Source: Blastococcus xanthinilyticus (GTDB taxonomy: Bacteria > Actinomycetota > Actinomycetes > Mycobacteriales > Geodermatophilaceae). Taken from it: a stretch of DNA of 64,000 bases. The notes beneath the pieces were generated by a model that was not told the origin of the DNA, made no database searches, and worked only from the letters and a program-made list of their open reading frames with translations. The DNA lies in NCBI RefSeq assembly GCF_008124835.1, contig NZ_VNHW01000014.1:1-64000 (forward strand). The letters run 5' to 3'. Below are positions 1 through 11,303 of this stretch, in pieces (the stretch's first letter is position 1; each line of letters starts with the position of its first letter). The position numbers were made by a program, and so were the translations under genes.

Positions 1-509
1 GCGATCACCGCCGGGTCGGTCTCCCGCCCGGTCGCGGCCACCTCCGCGGCGATCGCGTGGGCCCGGGGCCGGTCCAGCACCCCCGCGGCCAGCGCTCCCA
101 GCGTTCCCGGCAGCACGGTGGTGAGCAGCTCGGCGTGCTCCAGCAGCGTCACCGCCGCGGCGCGGCTGCAGTTCTGGATGGCGGCCAGCTCATCGGGCAG
201 GAACTCGCTCACCCCGCCCGGCCCGACCGCACCCGCGCCGTGCCCACCGGGCAGAGCACTCACCGGTGCGGGGCGGGCCGCGGCCAGATCCATCACCAGC
301 TCCGCCCGCAACGCCGCCAGCTGCGCCTCGGCCACCACGATCTGCCCCAGCAACCCCGCCGCCTCCGCAGCACTCCGACGGGCCGGCAACCAGCCCGACA
401 GCGGCTCACCCAGCCGCGGCAACGGCTCCGGATCCACCAGCTCCCACTCCGACGGCGGGCTCACGGGCATCACGGTCACCCCGACCGCGAACCCGACACC
501 CGACGACAT
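1..509 (-). CDS. DUF222 (13E12-type) protein, N-terminal part
   Basis: The first 169 residues are visible; the rest lies beyond the window's left edge. The start is the ATG complementary to 507-509; a second in-frame ATG lies 13 codons later. After a short Pro-rich head (PPSEWELVDPEPLPRLGEPL) comes an Ala/Leu-rich helical region (VVAEAQLAALRAELVMDLAA) and FLPDELAAIQNCS, which is typical of DUF222. In this family the missing C-terminus usually carries an HNH nuclease motif, so the complete protein is probably a DUF222-HNH protein; the HNH part cannot be seen. Such genes are multicopy in many actinobacteria and their function is poorly known. It is divergent from the phosphoribosyltransferase gene. 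Confidence 0.75.
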   Translation of the reverse strand, partial: MSSGVGFAVGVTVMPVSPPSEWELVDPEPLPRLGEPLSGWLPARRSAAEAAGLLGQIVVAEAQLAALRAELVMDLAAARPAPVSALPGGHGAGAVGPGGVSEFLPDELAAIQNCSRAAAVTLLEHAELLTTVLPGTLGALAAGVLDRPRAHAIAAEVAATGRETDPAVI

Positions 510-568
510 ACCCGCAGGCTAGAGGGCAGGTACGACATTTCCCGGTCGTGCCGACGGGCGTGCGTCGC

Positions 569-574
569 TACCGT
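569..574 (+). promoter_or_regulatory. Candidate leaderless -10 box (TACCGT)
   Basis: TACCGT fits the TANNNT -10 consensus. It ends 7 nt before the GTG at 582, where transcription would begin on or next to the start codon, and no Shine-Dalgarno sequence is present. No convincing -35 was found. Confidence 0.45.
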
Positions 575-581
575 CTCGCTC

Positions 582-1112
582 GTGACCGAGCCTGGTCGAC
601 GAGCCGTCCTGGACACCTTCCGCTGGGTCGAGGGGCACGCGGACGTCTGGCGGGTGTTCGCCGACGCGGATGCCCTCCGGAAGGTCGTCGCGGGGCTGGC
701 CGCGCCGTGGTCCGACGTCGGTGTCACGCACGTGGTGGGGATCGAGGCCCGCGGTTTCGTCGTGGGCGCACCGGTCGCCGTGGCCCTGGGAGCCGGGTTC
801 GTCGCCGTCCGGAAGGGACCAGCGGGGGCGCTGCCGGGCGCGACGCTGACGACGACGGCGGCCGCGGACTACCGCAGGCGCCGGCACGACCTCCGCATGC
901 AGGATCTCCTCGGCCCCGGGACCCGCGTCCTGCTGGTCGACGACTGGGCCGAGCGCGGGAGCCAGGCCACGGCGGCGGCGACCCTCGTGCGGCGGTCGGG
1001 CGCGGAGTTCCTCGGCGTCTCGCTCGTCGTCGACGAGCTCTCCGACGACGTCCGCACCCGGCTCGGACGGGTGACCTCGCTGGTCACCCGCCAGGACCTG
1101 GGTGACCTCTGA
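582..1112 (+). CDS. Phosphoribosyltransferase (adenine phosphoribosyltransferase-like)
   Basis: A 176-residue type I phosphoribosyltransferase. The PRPP-binding loop is clear at residues 117-130 (LLVDDWAERGSQAT). GIEARGFVVGAPVA (53-66) and VRKGPAGALPG (76-86) are laid out as in adenine phosphoribosyltransferase, which makes AMP and pyrophosphate from adenine and PRPP in the cytosol. The GTG start at 582 is chosen because homology begins just after it and a TACCGT -10 box lies 7 nt upstream; longer upstream frames read through the divergent DUF222 gene. The loop has W-A-E-R in place of the usual D-L-x-A-T-G, so the base specificity could be different. It stands alone, converging on the aldehyde dehydrogenase gene across a perfect palindrome. 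Confidence 0.75.
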   Translation: MTEPGRRAVLDTFRWVEGHADVWRVFADADALRKVVAGLAAPWSDVGVTHVVGIEARGFVVGAPVAVALGAGFVAVRKGPAGALPGATLTTTAAADYRRRRHDLRMQDLLGPGTRVLLVDDWAERGSQATAAATLVRRSGAEFLGVSLVVDELSDDVRTRLGRVTSLVTRQDLGDL

Positions 1113-1145
1113 CGCCCGCCCAGCCCTGCGGTCGGACCAGGGGGG

Positions 1146-1173
1146 CGGGTGACCTCCCGCGGGAGGTCACCCG
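1146..1173. terminator. Perfect 28-bp palindrome, bidirectional terminator
   Basis: A perfect self-complementary 28-bp sequence centred on CCGCGG, with outer arms CGGGTGACCTCCCG. It sits between the convergent ends of the phosphoribosyltransferase (1112) and aldehyde dehydrogenase (1182) genes, so both transcripts would form the same strong hairpin. There is no U-tract, as is common in actinobacteria. Confidence 0.7.
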
Positions 1174-1181
1174 GCGGGGCG

Positions 1182-2657
1182 TCAGAAGGGGAACTGGCGC
1201 CGGGTGTGCTGGACGCTCACCCAGTGGTCGGTGGTGAACTCCTCGATCGCCCACTCGCCGCCGAAGCGGCCGAGGCCGGAGTCCTTCTCCCCGCCGAACG
1301 CGGTGTTGTTCTCGTCGTTGAGCGGCGAGTCGTTCACGTGCGTCATCCCGGCCTCCACCTGGAGGGCGAAGTTGACGCCACGCAGGGTGTCGCGGGTGAA
1401 GACGGCGCTGGAGAGGCCGTACTCGGTGTCGTTGGCGATCGCCAGCGCGTCGGCCTCGTCGCGGGCCCGGATGATCGTCGCGACCGGCCCGAAGACCTCC
1501 TGCCGGGCGGTGGCCACCTCGTTGGTGCCCAGCAGCACGTGCGGGGGCAGCACCGAGCCGATCGGGCCGGTGGGGTCGCCGCCGAGCAGCTGCTCCGCGC
1601 CGTCCTCGCGGGCCTGGGCGACCTTCTCCTGGATGCCCTCCAGCTGCTTGGCGTTGATGATCGGGCCGATCACGGTGTCGCCCTCGCGGGGGTCGCCGGC
1701 CTTCAGGCCGCGCACCCGCTCGACGTAGCGCTCGACGAACTCGTCGTGCACCGAGCCGTCCACCACGATCCGGTTGGTGATCATGCAGACCTGGCCCTGG
1801 TGGAAGAACTTCCCGAAGACGGCGGCGTCGACGGCGTACTCCAGGTCGGCGTCGTCCAGCACGACCAGCGGGCCGTTGCCGCCCAGCTCCAGCGACAGCT
1901 TCTTGAGCCCCGCCTTCTCGGCGATGCCCTTGCCGACCGGGGTGGAGCCGGTGAACGAGACGACCCGCGGGGTGGGGTGGCTGACGATCGCGTCGCCGAT
2001 GTCCCGGCCGGCGCCGATGACCACCGACAGCAGGCCCGGCGGCAGCCCGGCCTCCTCGTAGACCTTGGCCAGCAGCAGCCCGCCGGTGACCGGGGTGTCC
2101 CCGGCCGGCTTCAGGACGACGGCGTTGCCGAGCGCCAGCGCCGGGGCGACCGACCGGTTGGACAGGTGCATCGGCACGTTCCACGGGCTGATGACGGCGA
2201 CCACGCCGACCGGGCGGCGGTAGACCCGGCTCTCCTTGCCCTCGATGTCGGCGGGGAGGATCCGGCCCTCCATGCGGTACGGGTAGGACGACGCCTCGTG
2301 GAAGTCGCGGAGGGTGATCGCGTACTCGAACTCGGCGGCCGGCGCCGCGGCGCCGCTCTCGCGGATGTGCCAGTCGACGATCTCGTCCTTGCGGGCCTCC
2401 ATGATGCGGGCGGCGCGCCGCATCACGTCGGCGCGGTCGCTGGGCAGCCGGGCCGCCCAGTCGCGCTGCGCCTCCTTGGCCGTGGCGTAGGCCTCGTCGA
2501 GGTCGTCGGCGTCCGCGAGCGGGATCTCGGTCAGCGTCTCGCCGGTGTAGGGGTCGGTGTCGGTAGCGGTCTTCCCCGCGCGGCCGGCGCGCCAGGTGCC
2601 GGCGATGGGCATGACGTCGAAGCCGTCGTAGCGGGGCGGAGGCGTGTCGGAAGGCAT
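1182..2657 (-). CDS. Aldehyde dehydrogenase (benzaldehyde/vanillin dehydrogenase-like)
   Basis: A 491-residue NAD(P)-dependent aldehyde dehydrogenase that oxidises an aldehyde to its acid. Visible features are [10 protein letters not shown] (158-167), the nucleotide-binding FTGSTPVGK (235-243), the general-base Glu257 in LELGGNGP and the catalytic Cys291 in FHQGQVCMI. The LELGGNGP form and overall layout resemble the benzaldehyde/vanillin dehydrogenase branch, suggesting aromatic aldehydes as substrates; this is inference. The start is the ATG at 2657, with TAGGGC (2665-2670, complementary strand) 7 nt upstream as a leaderless-type -10. It follows the WYL regulator gene by 10 bp on the same strand. 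Confidence 0.88.
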   Translation of the reverse strand: MPSDTPPPRYDGFDVMPIAGTWRAGRAGKTATDTDPYTGETLTEIPLADADDLDEAYATAKEAQRDWAARLPSDRADVMRRAARIMEARKDEIVDWHIRESGAAAPAAEFEYAITLRDFHEASSYPYRMEGRILPADIEGKESRVYRRPVGVVAVISPWNVPMHLSNRSVAPALALGNAVVLKPAGDTPVTGGLLLAKVYEEAGLPPGLLSVVIGAGRDIGDAIVSHPTPRVVSFTGSTPVGKGIAEKAGLKKLSLELGGNGPLVVLDDADLEYAVDAAVFGKFFHQGQVCMITNRIVVDGSVHDEFVERYVERVRGLKAGDPREGDTVIGPIINAKQLEGIQEKVAQAREDGAEQLLGGDPTGPIGSVLPPHVLLGTNEVATARQEVFGPVATIIRARDEADALAIANDTEYGLSSAVFTRDTLRGVNFALQVEAGMTHVNDSPLNDENNTAFGGEKDSGLGRFGGEWAIEEFTTDHWVSVQHTRRQFPF

Positions 2658-2667
2658 GGATCGCGCC

Positions 2668-3696
2668 CTACCCGGTCGGGAGCGGCGAACACGCCACCTG
2701 GCCGAGGTGCGCACCTCCCGCCGCGGCGGCGCGACGGGAGAGCGTGCTGAAGGCCTCGCCGAGCTGGACCGGCCCGACGACGCGGATGTCGCAGTCGAAC
2801 CGGACGACCGCGGCGGCCAGCCCCGTCCACGACCAGGCCCCGAGCGTGAGCCGGCAGCGGTCCGGGCCGAGCGCCTCGACGACGCCGTCGTGGGCGAACG
2901 CGGCCACCTCGGCAGCGGGCAGGCCGAGCTCGACCACGCCCGAGCACGGCCACGCGTCGCCGTCCACCGCGCCCCGGAACCGCCCGCGCACGAACGAGGC
3001 GACGTCGCCCCCGGGGAGGGGCCGCGGCGCGAACCGCGGCCCGGTCGGGGTGCGGGGAGCGATGCGGTCGGCCCGGAAGATCCGCCAGTCGTCCCGGTCC
3101 AGGTCCCAGCCGACCAGGTACCAGCGGCCGGCCCACGTCACGGTGGCGTGCGGCTCGACCCGCCGCGGCGGAACGTCGGGCCCCGCCTGCTCACCGCCCT
3201 CGTCCCCGGGGCGCTCCGGCCGGTGGTCGAAGCGCAGGACCTCGCGAGCCCGGATCGCGGCGCTGAGGGCCAGGAGCACCGCCGGGTCGAGCGCGCGTCC
3301 GCCGGAGCGGCTCGGCGCGGCCGCGACCTGCACGGCGTCGATGCGGTGCCGCAGCCGTGCGGGCATGACCTGGCGCACGGTCGCCAGCGCCCGGGCAGCG
3401 GCCTCCTCGATCCCTACGCCGCTGGCAGCGGCCACCCGCAGCGCCACGGCCAGCGCGACCGCCTGGTCGTCGTCGAAGAGCAGCGGGGGCAGCTCGGACC
3501 CGGCGTCGAGGCGGTAGCCGCCGTCGGGCCCCTTCACCGCGTGCACGGGGTAGCCGAGCCCGCGCAGCCGGTCGACGTCGCGCCGCACGGTGCGGGAGCT
3601 GACCTGCAGGCGGTCGGCGAGCGCGGCACCCGGCCAGTCCCGCCGCGCCTGCAGCAGCGACAGGAGGGTCAGCAACCGCGACGACGTCCCGCTCAT
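2668..3696 (-). CDS. WYL-domain HTH transcriptional regulator (YafY/DeoR-like)
   Basis: A 342-residue regulator. An N-terminal winged helix-turn-helix of the HTH_11 type (about residues 5-60; [20 protein letters not shown]) is followed by a WYL domain containing [18 protein letters not shown] and a C-terminal WCX-like segment. WYL domains are thought to sense small ligands or nucleic acids. The start is the ATG at 3696; CATCCT lies 7 nt upstream and GGAG 4 nt upstream, so either leaderless or leadered initiation is possible. It is divergent from the VOC-family gene at 3824. WYL regulators are often paired this way with VOC proteins, so that gene is its likely target. Confidence 0.87.
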   Translation of the reverse strand: MSGTSSRLLTLLSLLQARRDWPGAALADRLQVSSRTVRRDVDRLRGLGYPVHAVKGPDGGYRLDAGSELPPLLFDDDQAVALAVALRVAAASGVGIEEAAARALATVRQVMPARLRHRIDAVQVAAAPSRSGGRALDPAVLLALSAAIRAREVLRFDHRPERPGDEGGEQAGPDVPPRRVEPHATVTWAGRWYLVGWDLDRDDWRIFRADRIAPRTPTGPRFAPRPLPGGDVASFVRGRFRGAVDGDAWPCSGVVELGLPAAEVAAFAHDGVVEALGPDRCRLTLGAWSWTGLAAAVVRFDCDIRVVGPVQLGEAFSTLSRRAAAAGGAHLGQVACSPLPTG

Positions 3697-3823
3697 GGAC
3701 TCCAGGATGCCAGCAGAAGCGGACCGAACCTGACCGCTACTGCTGCCAGAGTCGGCTCGTCCCGCCCGGCGGCACCGCCGGGCGGCCACCGAGACCACGA
3801 GTCCGACACACGAGGAGCCCGAC

Positions 3824-4246
3824 ATGAGCATCACCACGACGACGCACCTGAACTTCCGCGGCGACGCCCGCGCGGCGCTGGAGTTCTACCGCTCCGTCTT
3901 CGGCGGCGACCTGGTCGCCGTCACCTACGCCGACGCCTCCGCCGTCACCGACCCGGCAGAGGCCGACCAGGTCATGTGGGGGCAGGTCGCCACGGGGAAC
4001 GGCTTCGCCGTCATGGCCTACGACGTGCCGGCCGCCCGCGGGTGGGACGCCGGTCAGGACCCCTTCTTCGTCTCCGTGCGCGGGGACGACGCCGGGGAGG
4101 TCCAGGGCTACTGGAACGCGCTGGCCGACGGGGCCACCGTCCGTGCGCCGATCGGCCCGGCGCCGTTCTCGCCCCTCTACGGCATGCTCACCGACCGCTT
4201 CGGCGTCACGTGGGTCCTGGACGTCGCCGTGCCCTACCAGGGCTGA
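3824..4246 (+). CDS. VOC family protein (PhnB/glyoxalase-like)
   Basis: A 140-residue vicinal-oxygen-chelate fold protein: [20 protein letters not shown] at the N-terminus and FGVTWVLD at the C-terminus match the PhnB-like branch (often called 3-demethylubiquinone-9 3-methyltransferase-like by similarity). Members bind small ligands or confer resistance; the substrate cannot be read from sequence. GAGGAG 6 nt before the ATG is a good ribosome-binding site. Its promoter region is shared with the divergent WYL regulator, and a strong hairpin follows the stop. Confidence 0.85.
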   Translation: MSITTTTHLNFRGDARAALEFYRSVFGGDLVAVTYADASAVTDPAEADQVMWGQVATGNGFAVMAYDVPAARGWDAGQDPFFVSVRGDDAGEVQGYWNALADGATVRAPIGPAPFSPLYGMLTDRFGVTWVLDVAVPYQG

Positions 4247-4253
4247 GGCCCGG

Positions 4254-4287
4254 CGGCGGGCGGGAGCGACCGGGCTCCCGCCCGCCG
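4254..4287 (+). terminator. Intrinsic hairpin terminator
   Basis: A 14-bp GC-rich stem (arms 4254-4267 and 4274-4287, core GGCGGGCGGGAGC) with a 6-nt loop, GACCGG. It lies 8 nt after the VOC stop and before the rpe promoter, isolating the rib operon from upstream transcription. No U-tract. Confidence 0.65.
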
Positions 4288-4321
4288 TGCCGGTCCCGGC
4301 GGGGCGCCGGCGCGGCCCACC

Positions 4322-4327
4322 TAGACT
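4322..4327 (+). promoter_or_regulatory. Candidate leaderless -10 box (TAGACT) of the rpe-rib operon
   Basis: TAGACT ends 8 nt before the GTG of rpe, leaving no room for a leader. The 4288-4335 interval has none of the conserved blocks of an FMN riboswitch, so the riboflavin genes here do not seem to be controlled by an RFN element at this position. Confidence 0.5.
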
Positions 4328-4335
4328 CCGCAGAC

Positions 4336-5007
4336 GTGCCCCGGCTCCCCATGATCGCGCCCAGCCTGCTGTCCGCGGACTTCGCGCGCCTGGCAGAGGA
4401 GACCGCCCGCATCACCGGTGCCGACTGGCTGCACTTCGACGTCATGGACGCGCACTTCGTGCCGAACCTGACCTTCGGCCTGCCGGTGATGCAGGCGGTC
4501 CAGGCGGTCAGCCCCGTCCCGCTCGACTGCCACCTGATGATCGAGAACCCCGAGCGCTGGGCTCCCGGCTACGCCGAGGCCGGCGCGCGGAACGTCACCG
4601 TGCACGCCGAGGCCTGCGCCGACCCCCGCGCGGTCGCCCGCGACATCCGCGCCGCCGGGGCGCTGGCCGGCCTGGCCATCAAGCCGGGCACACCGCTGGA
4701 GGACTACCTCGACGTCCTGCCCGACTTCGACACCCTGCTCGTCATGAGCGTCGAGCCGGGCTTCGGCGGCCAGTCGTTCATCGCCGACGTGCTGGCGAAG
4801 GTGCGCACCGCGCGCCGGCTGGTGGACACCGGCGAGCTGACGCTGATCGTGGAGATCGACGGCGGCATCAACGCCGACACCATCGAGCAGGCGGCCGAGG
4901 CCGGGGTGGACATGTTCGTCGCCGGGTCGGCCGTGTACGGCGCCGACGACCCCGCGACGGCGATCGCCGCGCTGCAGGAGCAGGCCGCCGCGGCGATGCA
5001 GGGGTGA
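4336..5007 (+). CDS. rpe: Ribulose-phosphate 3-epimerase
   Basis: A 223-residue TIM-barrel enzyme interconverting ribulose-5-phosphate and xylulose-5-phosphate in the pentose phosphate pathway. Family motifs are all present: [29 protein letters not shown] (catalytic Asp and metal-binding His), [30 protein letters not shown] (second catalytic Asp) and the phosphate-binding GSAVYG. The GTG at 4336 is preferred to the ATG at 4351 because of the TAGACT box 8 nt upstream; the ATG remains possible. Its stop overlaps the ribD start by 4 nt (GTGA). As first gene of the rib operon it shares a substrate, ribulose-5-phosphate, with the RibB half of RibBA. Confidence 0.95.
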   Translation: MPRLPMIAPSLLSADFARLAEETARITGADWLHFDVMDAHFVPNLTFGLPVMQAVQAVSPVPLDCHLMIENPERWAPGYAEAGARNVTVHAEACADPRAVARDIRAAGALAGLAIKPGTPLEDYLDVLPDFDTLLVMSVEPGFGGQSFIADVLAKVRTARRLVDTGELTLIVEIDGGINADTIEQAAEAGVDMFVAGSAVYGADDPATAIAALQEQAAAAMQG

Positions 5008-6080
5008 CCGTCACCGACGGCGAGCTGCGCGGGATGGCCCGGGCACGAGAGCTCGGCACCGGCGCGCTCGGGACGACCAGCCCCAACCCCGCGGTGGGGG
5101 CCGTCGTGCTCGCCGCCGACGGCACGATCGCCGGCGAGGGGGCCACCCAGCCCCCCGGCGGCCCGCACGCGGAGGTCGAGGCGCTGGCCCGGGCGGGGGA
5201 GCGGGCCCGTGGTGGCACCGCCGTCGTCACGCTGGAGCCGTGCGCGCACACGGGGCGCACCGGGCCGTGCGCCGACGCGCTGCTGGCCGCCGGGATCACC
5301 CGCGTCGTCGTCGCCGTGCCCGAGCCGACCGAGCTGGCCGGTGGGGGAGCCGCGCGGCTGCGTGCCGCCGGGGTCGACGTCGTCGTGGGGGTGGAGCGGG
5401 AGGCCGCCGAGCGCGGTGCGCTCGCCGGGTGGCTGACCGGTGTCCGCGCGCAGCGGCCCTATGTGATCTGGAAGGTGGCCGCGACCCTCGACGGCCGGGT
5501 GGCCGCCGCCGACGGCAGCAGCCGCTGGGTCACCGGCCCCGAGGCCCGCGCCGAGGTCCACCGGCTGCGGGCCGGATGCGACGCCGTCGTGGTCGGGTCG
5601 GGCACCGCGCTCACCGACGACCCCCAGCTGACCGTCCGGGACGCCGCCGGCCGGAACGCCGCACGGCAGCCGCTGCGGGTCGTCGTCGACCGCCGGGACC
5701 GGCTGCCGGCCACCGCCCGGGTGCTGGACGACGCCGCCCCCACCGTCGTCAGCCGGGCGGGCACACCCGCCGAACTGCTCGCCGAGCTCTTCGCCCGCGA
5801 CGTCCGCCGGATCCTCCTGGAGGGCGGCCCCACCCTCGCCGCCGCGTTCCTGCGCGCCGGCCTGGTGGACGAGGCCGTGGTCCACCTCGCCCCGAAGCTC
5901 CTCGGCGCCGGCCCCTCCCTCGTGGGAGACCTGGGAATCAGCGGGATCGGCTCGGCGCTGTCCCTCTCGGTCGCCGACCTCACCCCCCTGGGCGGGGACG
6001 TGCAGATCCGGCTGCACCCCACCCGGCACACTGGTGGGGGCGCCCGCACCGGCGGGCCGGCCACGGACGGAGGGAGCTGA
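5004..6080 (+). CDS. ribD: Bifunctional riboflavin deaminase/reductase RibD
   Basis: A 358-residue bifunctional enzyme for the second and third steps from GTP to riboflavin. The N-terminal cytidine-deaminase fold carries [11 protein letters not shown], the zinc ligand and catalytic Glu in PHAEVEAL, and [16 protein letters not shown] with the two zinc-binding Cys. The C-terminal reductase begins near [11 protein letters not shown] and includes [10 protein letters not shown] and [14 protein letters not shown]. The GTG start overlaps the rpe stop, implying translational coupling. The segment [13 protein letters not shown] replaces the more usual DPNPxVxGxG, a mild divergence between the two domains. 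Length is normal for the family. Confidence 0.95.
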   Translation: MTVTDGELRGMARARELGTGALGTTSPNPAVGAVVLAADGTIAGEGATQPPGGPHAEVEALARAGERARGGTAVVTLEPCAHTGRTGPCADALLAAGITRVVVAVPEPTELAGGGAARLRAAGVDVVVGVEREAAERGALAGWLTGVRAQRPYVIWKVAATLDGRVAAADGSSRWVTGPEARAEVHRLRAGCDAVVVGSGTALTDDPQLTVRDAAGRNAARQPLRVVVDRRDRLPATARVLDDAAPTVVSRAGTPAELLAELFARDVRRILLEGGPTLAAAFLRAGLVDEAVVHLAPKLLGAGPSLVGDLGISGIGSALSLSVADLTPLGGDVQIRLHPTRHTGGGARTGGPATDGGS

Positions 6081-6081
6081 G

Positions 6082-6701
6082 GTGTTCACCGGCATCGTCG
6101 AGGAGGTGGGCACCCTGGCCGCCCGGGAGGACCGCGGTGACTCCGCCGTCCTGAGCATCCGCGCCCGCACCGTCCTGACCGACGTCGCGCTCGGCGACTC
6201 CATCGCGGTCAACGGGGTCTGCCTCACCGTCACCGGCGTGCAGCCGGACGCCGACGGCACCGGCGTCTGGACCACCGACGTCATGGCCGAGACGCTGCGG
6301 CGCAGCAGCCTCGGGGCGGTCACCGACGGCGCTCCGGTGAACCTCGAGCGCGCGGTCAGCCCGCACACCCGGCTGGGCGGCCACCTGATGCAGGGGCACG
6401 TCGACGGCGTGGGCCGGATCGTGTCCCGCACCCCCGGCGAGCACTGGGAGGTCGTCCGCATCGGCCTCCCCACCGACCTGGGCCGCTACGTCGTCGAGAA
6501 GGGCTCCATCGCCGTCGACGGCGTCTCGCTGACCGTCAGCGCGGTCAGCGCCGTCACCGATCCCGAGCCCTGGTTCGAGGTCAGCCTCATCCCCACCACC
6601 CTCCGCGAGACCACGCTCGGCGCGCGCGCCCCGGGGGAGCCCGTCAACCTGGAGGTCGACGTGATCGCCAAGTACGTGGAACGTCTGCTGGGAGCGCGTC
6701 G

Positions 6702-6705
<4 letters not shown>
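6082..6705 (+). CDS. ribE: Riboflavin synthase, alpha subunit
   Basis: A 207-residue enzyme that dismutates two molecules of 6,7-dimethyl-8-ribityllumazine into riboflavin and the pyrimidine precursor. It has the diagnostic N-terminus [10 protein letters not shown] and the two tandem lumazine-binding barrels, the first with VNGVCLTVT and [11 protein letters not shown], the second with VDGVSLTVS. The GTG at 6082 follows a GGAGGGAG-type ribosome-binding site within the end of ribD and lies 1 nt after its stop. Its TGA overlaps the ATG of ribBA. The symbol follows Gram-positive usage; the E. coli equivalent is ribC. Confidence 0.95.
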
Positions 6706-8820
<2,115 letters not shown>

Positions 8821-8829
<9 letters not shown>

Positions 8830-8884
8830 GACCGCCCACCTGCAAGACCCCCGACCTGCAAGACCCGCCACCTGCAGGACCAGC
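8821..8884 (+). repeat. Four tandem 16-bp repeats between hisE and hisG
   Basis: Four head-to-tail imperfect units: 8821-8836, 8837-8852, 8853-8868 and 8869-8884, consensus CACCTGCAAGACCCGC. The first unit contains the last sense codons and the stop of hisE. The array fills most of the hisE-hisG gap. Function unknown; slippage-generated spacer or attenuation device are both possible. Confidence 0.85.
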
Positions 8885-8908
8885 CCCCACGAACAGGGAG
8901 ACCGACCA

Positions 8909-9775
8909 GTGCTGCGCATCGCCGTGCCCAACAAGGGCGTCCTGAGCGAGCCTGCGGCGGAGATGCTGGCCGAGAGCGGCTACCGCCAGCGGCGCAGCAC
9001 CAAGGACCTCGCGGTCTTCGACCCGGACAACGACACCGAGTTCTTCTACCTGCGCCCGCGGGACATCGCCGTCTACGTCGCCGCCGGCACCCTGGACGTC
9101 GGGATCACCGGCCGGGACATGCTGCTGGAGACCGCGCCGGCCGACGGCGAGGGCGCGGCCGCCGTCGAGGTCATGCCGCTGGGCTTCGGCCGCTCCTCCT
9201 TCCGGTTCGCCACGCCGGTCGAGTCCGACATCCAGAGCGTGGCGCAGCTCGCCGGCCGGCGGATCGCCACCGCCTACCCGGTGCTGCTCCAGCGCTTCCT
9301 CGCCGACGCCGGCCTCGACGCGGCCGTGGTCAAGCTCGACGGCGCGGTCGAGACCGCCTGCCGGCTGGGCGTGGCCGACGCCGTCTGCGACGTAGTGGAG
9401 ACCGGGACGACGCTGCGCGCGGCCGGCCTGCACATCATCGGCGAGCCGGTGCTGGCCAGCGAGGCCGTGCTGGTGCGCCGCGAGGGCGCCGAGGAGATCC
9501 CGGCGGTCGCCCAGTTGCGGCGCCGCCTCAAGGGGGTGCTCGTCGCGCGCCAGTACGTGATGCTCGACTACGACTGCCCCAACGAGCTGCTCGAGAAGGC
9601 CACCGCGATGACGCCGGGCATCGAGGGGCCGACGGTGAGCCCGCTGCAGACCCCGGGGTGGTCGGCGGTGCGCGCCATGGTGGCCAAGGCCGAGACCAAC
9701 CGGGTGATGGACGAGCTGTGGGAGCTCGGCGCGCGCGCGATCCTGGTCACCAGCATCCACGCCTCACGACTCTGA
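8909..9775 (+). CDS. hisG: ATP phosphoribosyltransferase, long form
   Basis: A 288-residue enzyme for the committed step of histidine synthesis, ATP plus PRPP to phosphoribosyl-ATP. The length is that of the long form, with a C-terminal allosteric ACT-like domain (about residues 215-285) that normally mediates histidine feedback. LRIAVPNKGVLSEPAAEML opens the catalytic domain, and DAVCDVVETGTTLRAAGL is the PRPP-binding loop. The GTG at 8909 follows AGGGAGACCGACCA, a usable ribosome-binding site. Separation from hisE by a repeat array means coupling is lost here, although co-transcription is likely. Confidence 0.94.
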   Translation: MLRIAVPNKGVLSEPAAEMLAESGYRQRRSTKDLAVFDPDNDTEFFYLRPRDIAVYVAAGTLDVGITGRDMLLETAPADGEGAAAVEVMPLGFGRSSFRFATPVESDIQSVAQLAGRRIATAYPVLLQRFLADAGLDAAVVKLDGAVETACRLGVADAVCDVVETGTTLRAAGLHIIGEPVLASEAVLVRREGAEEIPAVAQLRRRLKGVLVARQYVMLDYDCPNELLEKATAMTPGIEGPTVSPLQTPGWSAVRAMVAKAETNRVMDELWELGARAILVTSIHASRL

Positions 9776-9786
9776 GGGGACGCCCC

Positions 9787-10278
9787 GTGCGACGCCCGGC
9801 CCGCTCGTTCGTGCTGCCGCTCCTGGTGCTCGTCACGCTCGCCCTGGCCGGCTGCGCCGGGGGTGGGCGGAGCCCGGCCGGGAACGGGGACGGCTCCGCG
9901 GTGCCGGATGCCGGCGACGGCGACGCCTCGGGCGTCGGGGAGACCGCGGACGAGCTCCGGATCGTCGTCGACGCAGGCGAGGGCGCGGCGCCGCAGACGT
10001 GGACGCTCAACTGCGACGGCGCCGCCGAGGGCAGCCACCCGCGGGCCGCGGAGGCCTGCGCCCACCTGGCGGGCATGACCGACCCCTTCGCGCCGCTGCC
10101 GGCCGACCGCATGTGCACCGAGCAGTACGGCGGCCCGCAGACCGCGCACCTCACCGGCCAGTGGCGCGGTGAACCCGTCGACCTCGAGCTCTCCCGGGTG
10201 GACGGCTGCCACATCTCCCAGTGGGACTCGTTCGGTCCCGTGCTGCCGGTCCCGGTCGGCGTCGACGCCCAGACCTGA
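9787..10278 (+). CDS. Lipoprotein with subtilisin-inhibitor-like (SSI) domain
   Basis: A 163-residue predicted lipoprotein: a basic start, a hydrophobic stretch and the lipobox LALAGC with Cys23. A flexible Gly/Asp-rich linker precedes a domain (about residues 66-150) whose pattern matches the Streptomyces subtilisin inhibitor family: LNCDG, SHPRAAEACAHL, DPFAPL, RMCTEQYGGP, GQWRGEPVDL and DGCHISQWD, with four Cys in positions expected for two disulfides. In SSI the P1 residue lies two after the third Cys; here that position is Glu. The GTG start follows hisG by 11 bp behind GAGGGGA. It may inhibit an extracellular protease at the cell surface; specificity is inferred only. Confidence 0.75.
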   Translation: MRRPARSFVLPLLVLVTLALAGCAGGGRSPAGNGDGSAVPDAGDGDASGVGETADELRIVVDAGEGAAPQTWTLNCDGAAEGSHPRAAEACAHLAGMTDPFAPLPADRMCTEQYGGPQTAHLTGQWRGEPVDLELSRVDGCHISQWDSFGPVLPVPVGVDAQT

Positions 10279-10301
10279 GGGCAGGTCCGGTCCGGCGGCG
10301 C

Positions 10302-11303
10302 TCAGCGGGTCGTGCGGTCCACCAGGTCGATCGCCGTGGAGAGCCCCAGGGCCATCGCCCGGCCGCTGGTCGCCCCGGTCGCGAGCAGCCGGGCGATGGC
10401 CGGGGCGAGCGGCCGCTCGCCGACCAGGCCGTGCAGGACGGCGGCGAACTCGCCGCTGACCCGTCCCGCGGCCGCGTGCCGGAGCAGCGCCCGGGACAGC
10501 TCGGTGGTGCGGCCGGCGGCCAGGGAGCAGACGCCGGCGGCGAAACGCTCGGCCGAGGGGTGCCCGAGCAGCACGAGGCCGGCGATCGCCCCCGCCATCA
10601 CGTCGTCGCCGGCCGGGGTCAGCCCGGGGCCGAGCCCGATCAGCCGGGTGGCGGTGCGCAGCGCGGCCTCCAGGTCGGCCCGGCGGACCGCCCCCCGCAG
10701 CGCGGCCAGCGGCCCACCCGGCCCGGTGGGCAGGCCCGGCAGCGTGAAGGAGCTGTGCGGCACCCCCTCGCCGTAGAGCGCGGTGCGCAGCTGCCGCACC
10801 CCTTCGGGCAGCAGGGCCGGGCGCCCGCCGGGGAGCCGGGGCCGCGGGTTCCACCAGGCGGCCGCGCTGACCGAGAGGTCGCCGACGACGATCCGCCCGC
10901 CGCCCACCTGGGCCGGTGCCCCCGGGGGCAGGGCGACCAGGGGGCGGCCGTTGCTCGGGCGGAAGAGCACGCAGCCCAACGGCAGCCGGGCGGCGTCGCT
11001 GGTGAGCACCCCGACGACGTCGCCGCCGCCGCGCTCGCCGACCACCTGCACGTAGACGGCGGCCGGCCCGCTCAGCAGCACCCGCGCCGGGCGGACCGGC
11101 CCGCGCAACAGGTCGGCGACCCCGGTGCTCGCGGCCGCGGGGACGGCCGAGGCCACCCGGCCGGCCGGTGCGGTGCGGGCGGTGTCCTGCGCGGACTCGC
11201 GCGGCAGCGGGATCGTCGGGACGCCGGCGCGAGCGGCCTGGCCGCGCCGCGCGGCGGTCTCCGCAGGGTCGATCCGGATCTCGGTGTCGTCCATCGCGCG
11301 CAT
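10302..11303 (-). CDS. DUF2877 (AllH-like) protein
   Basis: A 333-residue protein with the DUF2877 signature GLGPGLTPAGDDVMAG in its C-terminal half. E. coli AllH, a subunit of oxamate carbamoyltransferase acting in allantoin breakdown, belongs to this family; no FdrA/AllF or AllG partner is visible nearby, so the enzymatic role is uncertain. The first 45 or so residues are low-complexity. GGAGGG lies 6 nt before the ATG at 11303. It is divergent from a PucR-family regulator, a family that controls purine and allantoin catabolism, which supports a link with purine-ring nitrogen use. Confidence 0.75.
   Translation of the reverse strand: MRAMDDTEIRIDPAETAARRGQAARAGVPTIPLPRESAQDTARTAPAGRVASAVPAAASTGVADLLRGPVRPARVLLSGPAAVYVQVVGERGGGDVVGVLTSDAARLPLGCVLFRPSNGRPLVALPPGAPAQVGGGRIVVGDLSVSAAAWWNPRPRLPGGRPALLPEGVRQLRTALYGEGVPHSSFTLPGLPTGPGGPLAALRGAVRRADLEAALRTATRLIGLGPGLTPAGDDVMAGAIAGLVLLGHPSAERFAAGVCSLAAGRTTELSRALLRHAAAGRVSGEFAAVLHGLVGERPLAPAIARLLATGATSGRAMALGLSTAIDLVDRTTR

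Noticed and set aside
3400-3400. Possible mobile-element or prophage content anywhere in the window.
   Set aside because: No transposase, integrase or phage structural motif was found on either strand, and composition is even. The DUF222 fragment at the left edge is a chromosomal multicopy family, not an insertion sequence.
4288-4335. Possible FMN riboswitch before the riboflavin operon.
   Set aside because: The gap is under 50 nt between a terminator and a -10 box and lacks the conserved RFN blocks.
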